This document shows positions 35,291 to 44,136 of a stretch of DNA of 64,000 nt, piece after piece; within the stretch, counting starts at the first letter, position 1, and every line of letters begins with the position of its first letter. Source of the DNA: Pseudoflavonifractor sp. 60 (GTDB lineage: Bacteria > Bacillota > Clostridia > Oscillospirales > Oscillospiraceae); the NCBI RefSeq assembly GCF_009911645.1, contig NZ_QWKI01000001.1:78056-142055 (forward strand). Direction: 5' to 3'. The notes under the pieces were generated by a model. That model searched no databases, was not told the DNA's origin, and saw nothing but the letters and a program-made list of their open reading frames with translations. The position numbers and the translations under genes are program-made.

Positions 35291-35563
35291 CTAGTTCAGC
35301 CCCGCCTGCCTGGCCTGGGCCCCAATGCGGTCCACCAGCTCGGCCCCCTCCTTGCTGTGCATCAGCTGGTCCATAATGGCCATCAGCGCGCTGGGGTCTC
35401 CCGCCGCCGCCTGCTGCGCCGCCTGCTGTACTCCGCCGCCCTGGCGCTGGAGCAGCTCCCGCAGCTTTTGGGCGTCGCTGGATTGGGCCAGCTGAGAGAC
35501 TGCCTCCCGGTTTTTCATCAGCTCCGCCGCGGCCGCTCCCATCCTGTTCTCCTTGGATTCCAT
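35291..35563 (-). CDS. Small Gln/Ala-rich protein of unknown function (90 aa)
   Basis: The ATG at 35563 is chosen since GGGAG lies 8 bases upstream; earlier GTG codons overlap that site. The product is helical and rich in Gln and Ala (RQGGGVQQAAQQAA). First gene of the three-gene set. About 70 bases upstream (35632-35640, minus) is CATATACTG, resembling a mother-cell sigma -10 element. Confidence 0.5.
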   Translation of the reverse strand: MESKENRMGAAAAELMKNREAVSQLAQSSDAQKLRELLQRQGGGVQQAAQQAAAGDPSALMAIMDQLMHSKEGAELVDRIGAQARQAGLN

Positions 35564-35664
35564 ATCCACCACTCCCTATTGATGTTTCTCCCCATATGGA
35601 GAGCCGTTGATTTTAACTGCGCTAACTATTCCAGTATATGCAAAGAAAGGGCAAGGTGACACTT

Positions 35665-36126
35665 TTGAATATTTTAGTCTTTTCCGACTCCCACCGCTCC
35701 CTGTCCGGTATGTACGCCGCCATTGACCGCCATAAGCCCCAGCAAGTCATTCACCTGGGGGACATGATGGACGACGCCGAGGAGGTGTCCCAGCACTACC
35801 CCAAGCTGCCCTTCTGCTTGGTCCCCGGCAACTGCGACGGCTGGGGAGTTGCCACTCCGGTCAAAAAGCAGATCACCCTGGAGGGAAAATCCATCCTCCT
35901 GTCCCACGGCCACCGCTGGGGCGTCAAAAGCGGCTACGATACGGCAATTGCCGACGCCCGGGCCGTGGGGGCGGATATCCTCCTCTTCGGCCACACCCAC
36001 CGCGCCGTCTGCGAGCAGCTGGAGGACGGCCTGTGGATGCTGAATCCCGGCGCCAGCCGGTCCAGCTACGGTTTGATTACCATCGAAAACAACGCCATCA
36101 GCTGCACCGTCCTTCCCCAGCAATAG
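35665..36126 (+). CDS. Metallophosphoesterase of the YfcE/MJ0936 family
   Basis: This 153-residue phosphodiesterase carries the full set of metal-binding motifs: SDSHR near the N-terminus, HLGDMMDD, VPGNCDGW, SHGHRWG and GHTHRA. Such proteins hydrolyse phosphodiesters (MJ0936 and YfcE act on artificial substrates); the natural substrate is not known. The TTG at 35665 is chosen because AAGGTG is 6 bases upstream; an ATG at 35638 has no ribosome site. Cardiolipin synthase follows on the same strand. Confidence 0.88.
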   Translation: MNILVFSDSHRSLSGMYAAIDRHKPQQVIHLGDMMDDAEEVSQHYPKLPFCLVPGNCDGWGVATPVKKQITLEGKSILLSHGHRWGVKSGYDTAIADARAVGADILLFGHTHRAVCEQLEDGLWMLNPGASRSSYGLITIENNAISCTVLPQQ

Positions 36127-36173
36127 GGTCCAATGGCAGAGGGGCGCGTCCCGCCCTCCTGCGGAGGTTTGCC

Positions 36174-37700
36174 ATGAAAAAACTGCTCTATATTCTCTTC
36201 CACCGCTCTGTGTTTATGTCTCTGGCTCTGGCGGTACAGCTGGCCACCCTGTTTTTCATGGTGTCCATCTTCTCTGAATATCTGGAAATCTTCTACTGGT
36301 GCTGCATCGCAGCCAGTGTCATCGCCGCTGTGGCCATTGTAGGCAGCCGAATGGAGCCGGGGTATAAAATCGCCTGGCTCCTGCTTATTTTGCCCTTCCC
36401 TGTTTTCGGCGGTATCTTCTACCTGCTGGTTGGGGGCGGCTACGTCCCCGAACGTACCCAAAAGCGGATGCGGGGAATGCTGAAGAAGTCCGCTCAGGCG
36501 CTGAGAGAGGACTTTAAGGCGGACGACCTTCTCCCGCTGGGGGGCGATGCCGCCGGACAGGCCAGCTATCTGGAGCGCAGGGCCGCCTGCCCCGCCTACA
36601 CCAATACCGAGACGGAGTACTTCCCCCTGGGGGACGCCGCCTTCCCCCGTATGCTGGAGGAGCTGGAAAAAGCGGAAAAATATATCTTCCTGGAGTACTT
36701 TATTATTCAGCCTGGCGTCTTTTGGGACAGCATCCTGACAATCCTGGAGCGAAAGGCCGCCCAGGGCGTGGAGGTCCGAGTACTGTACGACGACTTCGGC
36801 TGTATGTTCACCCTCCCCCGGGACTACAACGAGACGCTGACTAAAAAGGGCATCCAGTGCCGGGTGTTCAACCGCTTTCTGCCGGTGATGTCCCTGCGGC
36901 TGAACAACCGGGACCATCGAAAGCTGCTGATTATTGACGGAAAAGTGGGTTTCACTGGCGGTATCAACCTGGCAGACGAGTATATCAACGTCAAGGAGCG
37001 CTTCGGCCACTGGAAGGACAGCGCCGTTCTGCTGGAGGGGGACGCGGTCTGGTCCATGACCGTGATGTTCCTCACCATGTGGGACAATATTGCCGATTGG
37101 GACGAGGATTTTGAGCGATTTCACCCCCCTGCCGCTCCGGTGCGGCCCTGGACCGGGTACGTCCAGCCCTACACCGACACCCCTCTGGACCGGGAAACGG
37201 TAGGTCAGGCGGTCTACCTCAACATGATTGCCAAGGCCAAGAACTATATCTATATCACTACTCCCTATCTGATTATCGATGTGGCCACTAATACCGCCCT
37301 GTGCAACGCCGCCAAGTCTGGGGTTGATGTACGCATCATCACCCCTCATATCCCCGACAAGCGGTATGTTTTTGAGGTCACCCGCGCCCACTATCCCCCT
37401 CTGCTGGAGTCGGGGGTGAAAATTTATGAATACACTCCCGGTTTTATTCACGCCAAAAACTTTGTGATTGACGACCGCTTTGCTACCGTGGGCACCGTCA
37501 ATCTGGACTACCGCAGCCTGTTCCTGCACTTCGAGGACGGCGTGTGGCTGTGCGAAGCCCCCTGCATCCGAGATATTCGGACGGACTTCCTGAAGACGCT
37601 GGAGCTCTCTCAGCCCTGCTCTCTGCGGCAGTTCCGACACCTGAATATCCTCCTCCAACTCTACCGCAATATCCTGCGTGTATTCGCGCCGTTGATGTAA
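36174..37700 (+). CDS. Cardiolipin synthase
   Basis: It joins two phosphatidylglycerol molecules to cardiolipin at the membrane. The 508 residues begin with two or three hydrophobic helices (about 10-90, a PLD-nuclease N-domain with PVFGGIFYLL), then two phospholipase D half-sites: NRDHRKLLIIDG (first HKD) and HAKNFVIDDRFATVG (second HKD). GGAGG lies 6 bases before the ATG. The frame extends upstream into the phosphodiesterase gene but has no start signal there. Confidence 0.92.
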   Translation: MKKLLYILFHRSVFMSLALAVQLATLFFMVSIFSEYLEIFYWCCIAASVIAAVAIVGSRMEPGYKIAWLLLILPFPVFGGIFYLLVGGGYVPERTQKRMRGMLKKSAQALREDFKADDLLPLGGDAAGQASYLERRAACPAYTNTETEYFPLGDAAFPRMLEELEKAEKYIFLEYFIIQPGVFWDSILTILERKAAQGVEVRVLYDDFGCMFTLPRDYNETLTKKGIQCRVFNRFLPVMSLRLNNRDHRKLLIIDGKVGFTGGINLADEYINVKERFGHWKDSAVLLEGDAVWSMTVMFLTMWDNIADWDEDFERFHPPAAPVRPWTGYVQPYTDTPLDRETVGQAVYLNMIAKAKNYIYITTPYLIIDVATNTALCNAAKSGVDVRIITPHIPDKRYVFEVTRAHYPPLLESGVKIYEYTPGFIHAKNFVIDDRFATVGTVNLDYRSLFLHFEDGVWLCEAPCIRDIRTDFLKTLELSQPCSLRQFRHLNILLQLYRNILRVFAPLM

Positions 37701-37705
37701 GCAGA

Positions 37706-37728
37706 GGGGCCGCCCATTGAGCGGCCCC
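37706..37728. terminator. Hairpin between convergent genes
   Basis: An 8-bp GC stem (37706-37713 with 37721-37728), 7-base loop. There is no T run, so it may stabilise 3' ends rather than terminate alone. Confidence 0.45.
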
Positions 37729-37733
37729 CTGTG

Positions 37734-38570
37734 TTACCGGCAGCAGCTTCCGCAAACGTTGCTGGAAGCACTGCTGGTGGTAGTAATGGTATTGGGCGGG
37801 AAGAACTCGTCCACGGGGAACTGGACCTGGCGGAAGAGGTCACAGGGGTCCTCCTGGCATCTGTCATTGTCGCAGCTGCAGTCCTTGGTTGGGATGCAGT
37901 AGTCATAGGCGGGGATGAGCAGCTGGGTATCCCGTTCCATGCGGATGATGGAGAACTGGCCCAGGGTTACGAAGACGCGGTGCTGGTCGCCGCCAGTCAC
38001 CAGCTCGTCACCGAAGCAGGCGGCCACCGCCATGGGAATATCCACACAGCCGCAATCGCAGGGACGGCACTCGCATACGTCCACCAGCTTCAGGTTGAGG
38101 ATCAGCGGATCCACCGCCTCCACCACCGCCGTCGGCAGATTAGACTGGGGTACGCACTGGACCTGGTTCTCGCCGCCCTCCGAGGTAAAGCTCTTGGAGC
38201 CGCTCTCACTGCCGAAGAGCACCGCCCGCTTGCAGAACACCGCCAGCCCGCACACCTGCACCGGTCGGGCAGCCCCTACAAAGGCGTCGGCAGTAATCCG
38301 ATAGAAATACCGCACGTCCACGGTATAGAACCCCCGGTTAAAGGTGATCGGTTCCACATCAATGTACGCATAGAGCAGCTCGGCAGTCCCTGCCTTGATA
38401 GACTGGGCCCGGTCAATCACTTCCTGGGAGCAGCGGGTCGGGTAGACCCGAAGGTCTTCAACACAATCTTTGTCCCGGCATGAGTCAAAAATCTTTCTCG
38501 TGTGTATGCATACGGCCTCCCGGATACTGCGGTCCTCGCTGATGGGGCCGGGTACGACCTTTTCTGGCAT
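37734..38570 (-). CDS. Cys-rich protein, probable spore coat component
   Basis: The 278-residue protein has no signal peptide and about 20 Cys residues, several in clusters (CECRPCDCGC around 175-184, CSCDNDRCQEDPC near 242-254, CGSCC at the end). Otherwise it is beta-rich, with DSCRDKDCVEDLRVY near residue 30. Proteins of this kind recur in clostridia and Cys-rich coat proteins are usual, but I assign the role by composition and by a sigma-K-like promoter upstream (38638-38665), not by a named family. RBS AGGAGGG is well placed. Confidence 0.55.
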   Translation of the reverse strand: MPEKVVPGPISEDRSIREAVCIHTRKIFDSCRDKDCVEDLRVYPTRCSQEVIDRAQSIKAGTAELLYAYIDVEPITFNRGFYTVDVRYFYRITADAFVGAARPVQVCGLAVFCKRAVLFGSESGSKSFTSEGGENQVQCVPQSNLPTAVVEAVDPLILNLKLVDVCECRPCDCGCVDIPMAVAACFGDELVTGGDQHRVFVTLGQFSIIRMERDTQLLIPAYDYCIPTKDCSCDNDRCQEDPCDLFRQVQFPVDEFFPPNTITTTSSASSNVCGSCCR

Positions 38571-38637
38571 AAAATTCCCTCCTAGATTTGGATGGTCACA
38601 GGCGTTGGAACGCCCGGTAAGGGTTTGGCTTACAACC

Positions 38638-38665
38638 TATCTTATGTGCCAGATGGGTTTTGGTG
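38638..38665 (-). promoter_or_regulatory. Possible sigma-K promoter of the Cys-rich gene
   Basis: Minus strand CATAAGATA (38638-38646) matches CATANNNTA; CACC at 38662-38665, 15 bases upstream, supplies the AC of the -35 element. Confidence 0.45.
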
Positions 38666-38685
38666 CGGGGCAGAGCGTTTTTCTC

Positions 38686-38714
38686 TTGCCCTTTTTCTTT
38701 TTTCCCGTTATAAT
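38686..38714 (+). promoter_or_regulatory. Promoter of DUF4364 gene
   Basis: TTGCCC (38686-38691), 17 bases, TATAAT (38709-38714). Confidence 0.65.
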
Positions 38715-38748
38715 AAAAGCAACAAAGACCTACAGGGAGGCACCTGCC

Positions 38749-39294
38749 ATGCCGCGCATTGGATTTATTCAAGATGATTTGGATTTGAAACTGCTGATTC
38801 TCTATATTATGGATCGTACCGCCGGCCCTATCACTTTTTTGCAGCTGTTTGAGCTGGCCCTGTTTGATGCCGGGGTTGACTACTTCTCCCTCCGCCAGGC
38901 CGTGGACCATATGGTAGCCACCGGCCAGCTGGCGCTGGAGGAGGAGCGCTACGCTATTACTGAAAAGGGCCGGCGCAACAGTCAGATCTGTCAAAGCAGC
39001 CTGCCCCGCTCAGTACGGCTTCACTGTGACGACAATCTGATTAAGGTGAACGACGCCCTACGCAAAGAGGCCCAGGTCCGCTCTCAGCTCATAGATAACA
39101 CAGATGGTACAGTCACCCTCTGTCTCGCCTTGGAGGACAACAGCTCTCCCCTGCTCCACCTGTCCCTGCTCTCTCCCAGCCGGGAACAGGCTCTGCGTTG
39201 GGAAGAAGCCTTTCACTCCGACCCCTCTGCCCTCTATCTGAACATCACCAGACTGCTGGATCAGTCCAAGGAGGAACAAGATGAGAAGAATTGA
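38749..39294 (+). CDS. DUF4364 family protein (winged-helix type)
   Basis: The 181-residue cytosolic protein begins with a helix-turn-helix-like region (LDLKLLILYIMDRTAGPITFLQLFELAL, cited in part) and YAITEKGRRN near residue 65, which together match the clostridial DUF4364 family, thought to hold a winged helix. DNA binding is likely but no target is known. GGGAGG lies 8 bases before the ATG; it overlaps the next gene by 14 bases. Confidence 0.75.
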   Translation: MPRIGFIQDDLDLKLLILYIMDRTAGPITFLQLFELALFDAGVDYFSLRQAVDHMVATGQLALEEERYAITEKGRRNSQICQSSLPRSVRLHCDDNLIKVNDALRKEAQVRSQLIDNTDGTVTLCLALEDNSSPLLHLSLLSPSREQALRWEEAFHSDPSALYLNITRLLDQSKEEQDEKN

Positions 39295-39751
39295 CCGCGC
39301 ACAGAATCGAGATTTTTCCCTGGCTCTGATTGACCGCTGCACCCATGGCGTTATGGCCCTGTCTACCGGCGAGCCCTGCCCTTATTGCCTGCCCCTGTCC
39401 TTTGTTCGTCTGGATGACTGCCTCTATTTCCACTGCGCCCAACAGGGACGGAAAGTGGATCTGCTGCGCCAGTTTCCTCAAGTGTGTGTCACCTTCGTGG
39501 GAGACGACCGTCCCATCTTCGTCCCCCCGGCCATGTACTCCACCTACTTTCAGTCCGTCATTGTTACCGGCACCGCCAGCGAGGTGAAGGACCCGGAGGA
39601 GAAGATTGCCGCCCTCCAGGCACTGTGCCAAAAGATGACGCCGGAGCATATGGACGGCTTTTCACCCGCCGTGGAGAAAAGCTTGACTGTCACCGCCGTC
39701 TGGAAAATCCGTATGGAGGATATCTCCGGAAAGGCAAAACTCCCATCATAA
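39281..39751 (+). CDS. Pyridoxamine 5'-phosphate oxidase-like flavin-binding protein
   Basis: The 156-residue protein resembles the small split-barrel PNPOx-like/NimA group: GVMALSTGEPCPYCLPLSFV near the N-terminus, YFHCAQQGRKVDLLRQ (flavin-phosphate contact) and VCVTFVGD, then a SVIVTGTASEV strand. Members bind FMN, F420 or heme and act as small-molecule reductases or redox sensors; substrate unknown. It is translationally coupled to the DUF4364 gene. Confidence 0.75.
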   Translation: MRRIDRAQNRDFSLALIDRCTHGVMALSTGEPCPYCLPLSFVRLDDCLYFHCAQQGRKVDLLRQFPQVCVTFVGDDRPIFVPPAMYSTYFQSVIVTGTASEVKDPEEKIAALQALCQKMTPEHMDGFSPAVEKSLTVTAVWKIRMEDISGKAKLPS

Positions 39752-39755
39752 AATG

Positions 39756-39792
39756 CGCCTCCACTGTTTCACGCAGTGGAGGCGGTATTTTT
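39756..39792. terminator. Intrinsic terminator after the PNPOx-like gene
   Basis: A perfect 11-bp stem (39756-39766 with 39774-39784), 7-base loop and a T-rich tail. It also lies at the end of the convergent gene. Confidence 0.85.
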
Positions 39793-40144
39793 ATTGTGCT
39801 TTTTTTAGTTCGGCTACATCTTGAGACAACATCCTAACCGCAGTTTTCAGGACGCTGACATCGGCCTCCAGCTCCTCTACCCGGCTCTGCGGGACCATCG
39901 TCTCTCGGATAATCTGCTGTCCCTCGGCAAGCAAGTCGAACTGCTGCTTCACCTCAACATCCAGCCGGACCTTAATGCCGGAGACGTCGATTTGGATCCT
40001 ATCCACAGTTGCCGTCAGCTTCTCCAGCATTTCCCCATGCTTCTCCAGCATTTCTCCATGCTTTTCCAGCATCTCTCCATGCTTCTCCAGCGTCTTTTCC
40101 TGTCTCTCCAGGATTTGCAGGATCCTCTCTTCGTTGTTCATCAT
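39791..40144 (-). CDS. Coiled-coil protein with three 7-residue repeats
   Basis: The 117-residue, highly charged protein is one long predicted coiled coil. Residues about 18-41 contain three near-identical copies of EKHGEML, matching one heptad each, encoded by tandem 21-base units (40020-40082). It starts at the ATG that overlaps the stop of the AI-2E family gene by 4 bases; a second ATG follows immediately and fits the GGAG spacing better. Function unknown. Copy number of the repeat may vary among strains. Confidence 0.6.
   Translation of the reverse strand: MMNNEERILQILERQEKTLEKHGEMLEKHGEMLEKHGEMLEKLTATVDRIQIDVSGIKVRLDVEVKQQFDLLAEGQQIIRETMVPQSRVEELEADVSVLKTAVRMLSQDVAELKKAQ
40020..40082. 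repeat. Three tandem 21-base repeats in the coiled-coil gene
   Basis: Units at 40020-40040, 40041-40061 and 40062-40082 differ at only a few bases; a fourth degenerate copy follows. Confidence 0.85.
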
Positions 40145-41454
40145 GTTCTCCTTTCTCTTTCTTCATTTTCAGAGGCTCTTACGTGAAAATGGTCCATAGG
40201 TCCAGTTTTTCCCATGTAGTCTTCGGTGTCCACCGGCAGTCCATGGGAACGCAGCCTATAGGCCACCACCCGGCTGATGATGCCATAAATCATAGCGAAG
40301 ACGGGCACCCCCAGCACCATTCCAGCAAAACCGAACAGACCGCCAAAAAGGAGAATGGAAAACAGTACCCAAAAGGAGGCCAGGCCGGTGGACTCCCCCA
40401 GGATTTTGGGGCCGAGAATATTGCCATCAAATTGCTGGAGGACCAAAATAAAGATGGCAAAATAGACAGCCTGGAGCGGATTAACCAGAAAAATCAGCAG
40501 CCCACAGGGAATGGCCCCAATAAATGGCCCGAAGAAAGGGATAATGTTGGTCACTCCGATGATGGTGGACACCAAGGCGGGATAAGGGAATTTCAGGAGG
40601 TTGCAGCAAATCAGACAGAGGATACCGATAATCAGGGAGTCCAGCAATTTTCCATTGATAAAACCGCTCATAATCTTGTAGGCGTTGCGAACCTCCCCCA
40701 CAATCAAATCGCCAATGTCGGTGCGAAACAGGCTGTAGACAATTTTCTTGCTCTGGGCGGCGAAGATATCTTTCCGCGCCAGGAGGTAGACCGATACGAT
40801 CAGGGCAATGAGCAAATCTTTTACCAACACCAGGAAGCCCACCACCACTCCGGACACTCCCGCCACCACTCCGGTAAGGTTGGGAATAATGTCTTTCCGC
40901 AGCCATTCCAGTGTGGTGGACATGGACTCTAGATTGGGCAGGATATCAGAGTTCAGCCACTGCTCCAGGGAGACGGCGGCGGAGGTATAGATGGACATCA
41001 CCGTGGACTGGATCTCTGGATTGTCCTCAAAGAAAATCTGAAGCCACTCCTGGACCACCTCCATGTAGTCCGGGATGGACTGAACCAACCCTACCACGCT
41101 GTCATAAACCTGGGGCAGGACCATGGCCAGCAGCAGATAAATGAGCAGCATGGCCAGCAGCAGGCTGAGCACAATGGCAGTCAGGTTCAGGAAGGCCATA
41201 TCCCGCTGATTTTTGGTGCGCTTTTCCGAGGTCATGGCCGTCAGGCATTTCAAAATGGTCCGGTGGACGGGCAGCAGCAGGAAGGCAATCACCGCCCCCA
41301 TGAAGACTGGCCGAAGAATCGCCCCCAATGTATTAAAAAACTGAGCCACCTCTTGAAAGTGGAACAGGGCAAAAAAGAGACACAGTGACGCCGCAATTAC
41401 TGCAAAGGCGGTCAATCCCGCCGAAAGATATGGATGCCTGTCGTTGCGATTCAT
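40141..41454 (-). CDS. AI-2E family transporter
   Basis: The 437-residue membrane protein has the layout of the AI-2E/YdiK/YrrI permease family: two N-terminal helices, a long amphipathic central region (about 115-190), then five or six helices with IIPFFGPFIGAIP and an EST-containing loop (LGESTGLASFWVL). Family members are variously linked to Na/H antiport and to autoinducer export; substrate cannot be told here. It follows purB by 21 bases and overlaps the coiled-coil gene. Confidence 0.85.
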   Translation of the reverse strand: MNRNDRHPYLSAGLTAFAVIAASLCLFFALFHFQEVAQFFNTLGAILRPVFMGAVIAFLLLPVHRTILKCLTAMTSEKRTKNQRDMAFLNLTAIVLSLLLAMLLIYLLLAMVLPQVYDSVVGLVQSIPDYMEVVQEWLQIFFEDNPEIQSTVMSIYTSAAVSLEQWLNSDILPNLESMSTTLEWLRKDIIPNLTGVVAGVSGVVVGFLVLVKDLLIALIVSVYLLARKDIFAAQSKKIVYSLFRTDIGDLIVGEVRNAYKIMSGFINGKLLDSLIIGILCLICCNLLKFPYPALVSTIIGVTNIIPFFGPFIGAIPCGLLIFLVNPLQAVYFAIFILVLQQFDGNILGPKILGESTGLASFWVLFSILLFGGLFGFAGMVLGVPVFAMIYGIISRVVAYRLRSHGLPVDTEDYMGKTGPMDHFHVRASENEERERRT

Positions 41455-41475
41455 ACTCCCACCGCCTGCCTTTCC

Positions 41476-42912
41476 TTAGACCTTCAGTTCTGTCTCTTCG
41501 CCCTCCAGCGCCTGAGCATACTTCTCCAGCACAGGGCCAACACACTGACGTAAAAATTCCTCCACCTGTTCCGGACACCGGCCAATATAGGCGCCAGGGT
41601 CCAGATGGGCGGACAGCTCCTCTTTGGTCATACCAAAAACAGGGTCCGCCGCCATCAGGTCAATCAGGTTATTGGACAGCCCCAGCTCTTTCACGTTATA
41701 GCCAGCTTCCTGGGACAAAACCCGGATGCGCTCGTGAATTTCCTGCCGGTCGCCGCCCCGCTTCACCGCGTCCATCATAATATTCTCGCTGGCCATAAAG
41801 GGCAGCTCCTCCAGGATGTGCTTCTCGATGACCTTGGGGTGGACCACCAGTCCAGCGGCCACGTTGGCCCAGATGTTCAGGATTGCGTCCACCGCAAGGA
41901 AAGCCTCGGGGACGGACAGGCGCTTGTTGGCGGAGTCGTCCAGCGTACGCTCGAACCACTGGGTCGCAGTGGTGACGGCGGGGTTGCCCACATCCACGAT
42001 GACGTACCGGGCCAGGGAACAGATCCGCTCGCACCGCATGGGGTTGCGCTTGTAGGGCATGGCCGAGGAACCGATCTGGTTCTTCTCAAAAGGCTCCTCC
42101 ACCTCCTTCAGGTGGCACAGCAGACGCAGGTCGGTGGCGAACTTGCTGGCCGACTGGGCAATCCCGGCCAGGGTAGACACCACGTTGTAGTCCATCTTCC
42201 GGGAATAGGTCTGCCCGCTCACGGGGACAACGGCTGTAAAGCCCATCTCCTTTGCAATCTTCTCCTCCAGCAGCTTCACCTTTTTGTGGTCTCCCTCGAA
42301 CAGCTCCAGGAAGGAGGCCTGGGTCCCAGTGGTGCCCTTGGAGCCCAGCAAAGCCAGGGTGGAAATGCGGTGGTCGATCTCCTCCAGGTCCATAAGCAGC
42401 TCGTTCATCCACAGGGTTGCCCGCTTGCCCACGGTCACCAGCTGAGCGGCCTGAAAGTGCGTAAATCCAAGGGTTGGCAAGGCTTTATGCTTGTCAGCAA
42501 AGTCCGCCAGATGGGCCAGCACCCGGACGATTTTCTCCCGGACCAGCTCCAATCCCTCCCGCATAAGAATCACATCGGTATTGTCCCCCACATAGCAGCT
42601 GGTGGCCCCCAGGTGGATGATGGGCATGGCCTTGGGGCACAGCTCGCCATAAGTGTGGACGTGGGCCATCACATCGTGGCGCAGCTTCTTCTCCCACTGG
42701 GCGGCCTTGTCGTAGTCAATGTCGGTGATGTGGGCCTCCAGTTCGTCCACCTGCTCCTGGGTCACCGGCAGGCCCAGCTCCATCTCCGCCCGGGCCAGGG
42801 CTACCCACAGCCGGCGCCAGGTGGAAAATTTCTTGTCCGGGGAGAAAATGTACTGCATCTCGTCGCTGGCGTAGCGGGAGGACAGGGGGCTTTCATAGCG
42901 GCTAGTTGACAT
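41476..42912 (-). CDS. purB: Adenylosuccinate lyase
   Basis: It splits SAICAR and adenylosuccinate in purine synthesis. The 478-residue product carries the superfamily signature GSSAMPYKRNPMR (about 292-304), with HDVMAHVHTYG and GATSCYVGDN upstream forming the other active-site segments. It is purB rather than argininosuccinate lyase or fumarase by these motifs. GAGG lies before the ATG, with a promoter 36 bases further upstream. Confidence 0.95.
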   Translation of the reverse strand: MSTSRYESPLSSRYASDEMQYIFSPDKKFSTWRRLWVALARAEMELGLPVTQEQVDELEAHITDIDYDKAAQWEKKLRHDVMAHVHTYGELCPKAMPIIHLGATSCYVGDNTDVILMREGLELVREKIVRVLAHLADFADKHKALPTLGFTHFQAAQLVTVGKRATLWMNELLMDLEEIDHRISTLALLGSKGTTGTQASFLELFEGDHKKVKLLEEKIAKEMGFTAVVPVSGQTYSRKMDYNVVSTLAGIAQSASKFATDLRLLCHLKEVEEPFEKNQIGSSAMPYKRNPMRCERICSLARYVIVDVGNPAVTTATQWFERTLDDSANKRLSVPEAFLAVDAILNIWANVAAGLVVHPKVIEKHILEELPFMASENIMMDAVKRGGDRQEIHERIRVLSQEAGYNVKELGLSNNLIDLMAADPVFGMTKEELSAHLDPGAYIGRCPEQVEEFLRQCVGPVLEKYAQALEGEETELKV

Positions 42913-42947
42913 AATATCGACCTCTTATCCTTTTGTATTTCTGCTTC

Positions 42948-42976
42948 ATTATAGCGCATTTTTTCCCTGTTTGCTA
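42948..42976 (-). promoter_or_regulatory. purB promoter
   Basis: Minus strand TAGCAA (42971-42976), 17 bases, TATAAT (42948-42953). Confidence 0.5.
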
Positions 42977-43014
42977 CCCTTGGGGGAAATTTTCACAGAA
43001 CTTTAAAGAATGTT

Positions 43015-43428
43015 TTATAAAATCTCTTTCACCTTCTGCTGATCCGCTTCGTCGCAGAATACAATGAACGCTTTTTCTCCCCCGCTCAAATACGCATCCC
43101 AGGAAACCACCTCCCGTTTCACGAAGTCACCACCACAGCATGGGCACTTCGATCTATAGTTTAAATAGACAAAACGGCCCCCAAAAATCTGTTCCATCCG
43201 TCCAGGCAGACGGCCTTCACACCCATGATAATATTCGTCGCTGGTCCGTTCCGCAACTGCAAGCACTTTGTTCTCCGGATTATAGGCGCTTCCGCAATAA
43301 ATCGGAACCATATCAGTATCAGCGGTGGTCACCGTATATGCAAACTGTAAACCACATTGTCCGCACTTCGCACGGTAGACACGCTCCAGCTTTTTGACGG
43401 CGTCTGCAACCCATTCGCTCTTGTTCAC
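43015..43428 (-). CDS. Zinc-ribbon-like protein of unknown function
   Basis: A GTG start with AAGGAGGG upstream gives 137 residues. Two Cys pairs, CGQC (near 22-25) and CPCC (near 95-98), could bind one zinc ion. No membrane segment. It follows the 183-aa gene by 13 bases. Not recognised; composition and neighbours suggest the same accessory group as the small genes in the leu operon. Confidence 0.55.
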   Translation of the reverse strand: MNKSEWVADAVKKLERVYRAKCGQCGLQFAYTVTTADTDMVPIYCGSAYNPENKVLAVAERTSDEYYHGCEGRLPGRMEQIFGGRFVYLNYRSKCPCCGGDFVKREVVSWDAYLSGGEKAFIVFCDEADQQKVKEIL

Positions 43429-43441
43429 GCAGTCCCTCCTT

Positions 43442-43993
43442 CTATTTACAGAAGATACCGTCGGAATCCTTGGGATATGTATACAAAACCTCTACCGGAA
43501 ATCCAATGCAGTCAAATAAGCCCCGAAAAAACGCCTCCCGCTTTTTTCGCGCGTCATCAGAATCGGCGCACACCATTCTGCCATTTTCTTCATAATACCA
43601 GTAATATTTAACCAAAATAAAGTAGTACAGCACATCTTTACGTTCGGGAAATTCGTAAACCCTCTCTGATATATTTTGCTCTATATGATAATGCCGATTT
43701 GACATTAACTCAAAATACCACAACCGGCCTTGCTCATTGCTTAAACATCCCTCTTTTGAGTATGAAATACCAATGCTCCACTCATACCAGTTTTCACCGC
43801 CATTCACAAGATGGCTGCGCCCAATATATTTGTTCAGCCCTGCTCCACGCACTTTTGTCTTTTTTATATATTTATCCAACCGTTCAGCAATTCCCTGTAA
43901 GTCCTGTGCGCCGCAGATAATTCCATATTCCTCCGCCTCTGCGTATACCTTTCGCTCCTCTTCTCCAGGGTGCATTCGCAGTTTCCAAAACAT
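43442..43993 (-). CDS. A+T-richer protein of unknown function (183 aa)
   Basis: A cytosolic, Tyr- and Glu-rich protein with YYFILVKYYWYYEENGR near residue 120. The gene is visibly poorer in G+C than its neighbours, which suggests acquisition. TGGAGG lies 8 bases before the ATG, and TATAAT sits about 45 bases upstream. Immunity-type proteins often look like this, but no named family fits. Confidence 0.55.
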   Translation of the reverse strand: MFWKLRMHPGEEERKVYAEAEEYGIICGAQDLQGIAERLDKYIKKTKVRGAGLNKYIGRSHLVNGGENWYEWSIGISYSKEGCLSNEQGRLWYFELMSNRHYHIEQNISERVYEFPERKDVLYYFILVKYYWYYEENGRMVCADSDDARKKREAFFRGLFDCIGFPVEVLYTYPKDSDGIFCK

Positions 43994-44051
43994 AATAATA
44001 CCTCCAGCTTCTGTAATCGGTTTTTATGATGGGTTCATTATATCATAAATT

Positions 44052-44086
44052 GACAGTGCTGGCTTCTTTTTGAGACCAGCACTGTC
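44052..44086 (-). terminator. Hairpin downstream of leuB
   Basis: An 11-bp perfect stem (44052-44062 with 44076-44086) with 13-base loop between leuB and the next gene. The minus-strand T run is weak. Confidence 0.5.
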
Positions 44087-44136
44087 ATCTTTAAAGCTCT
44101 TTTTTACCATCCCCGATCAGGGGCCTGGTACACAGC

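Noticed and set aside
35573..35664. ATG at 35638 as start of the phosphodiesterase
   Set aside because: No ribosome site; the TTG at 35665 has AAGGTG at proper distance and starts just before the first conserved strand.
40020..40082. CRISPR-like tandem repeats
   Set aside because: Units are contiguous 21-base coding repeats without spacers.
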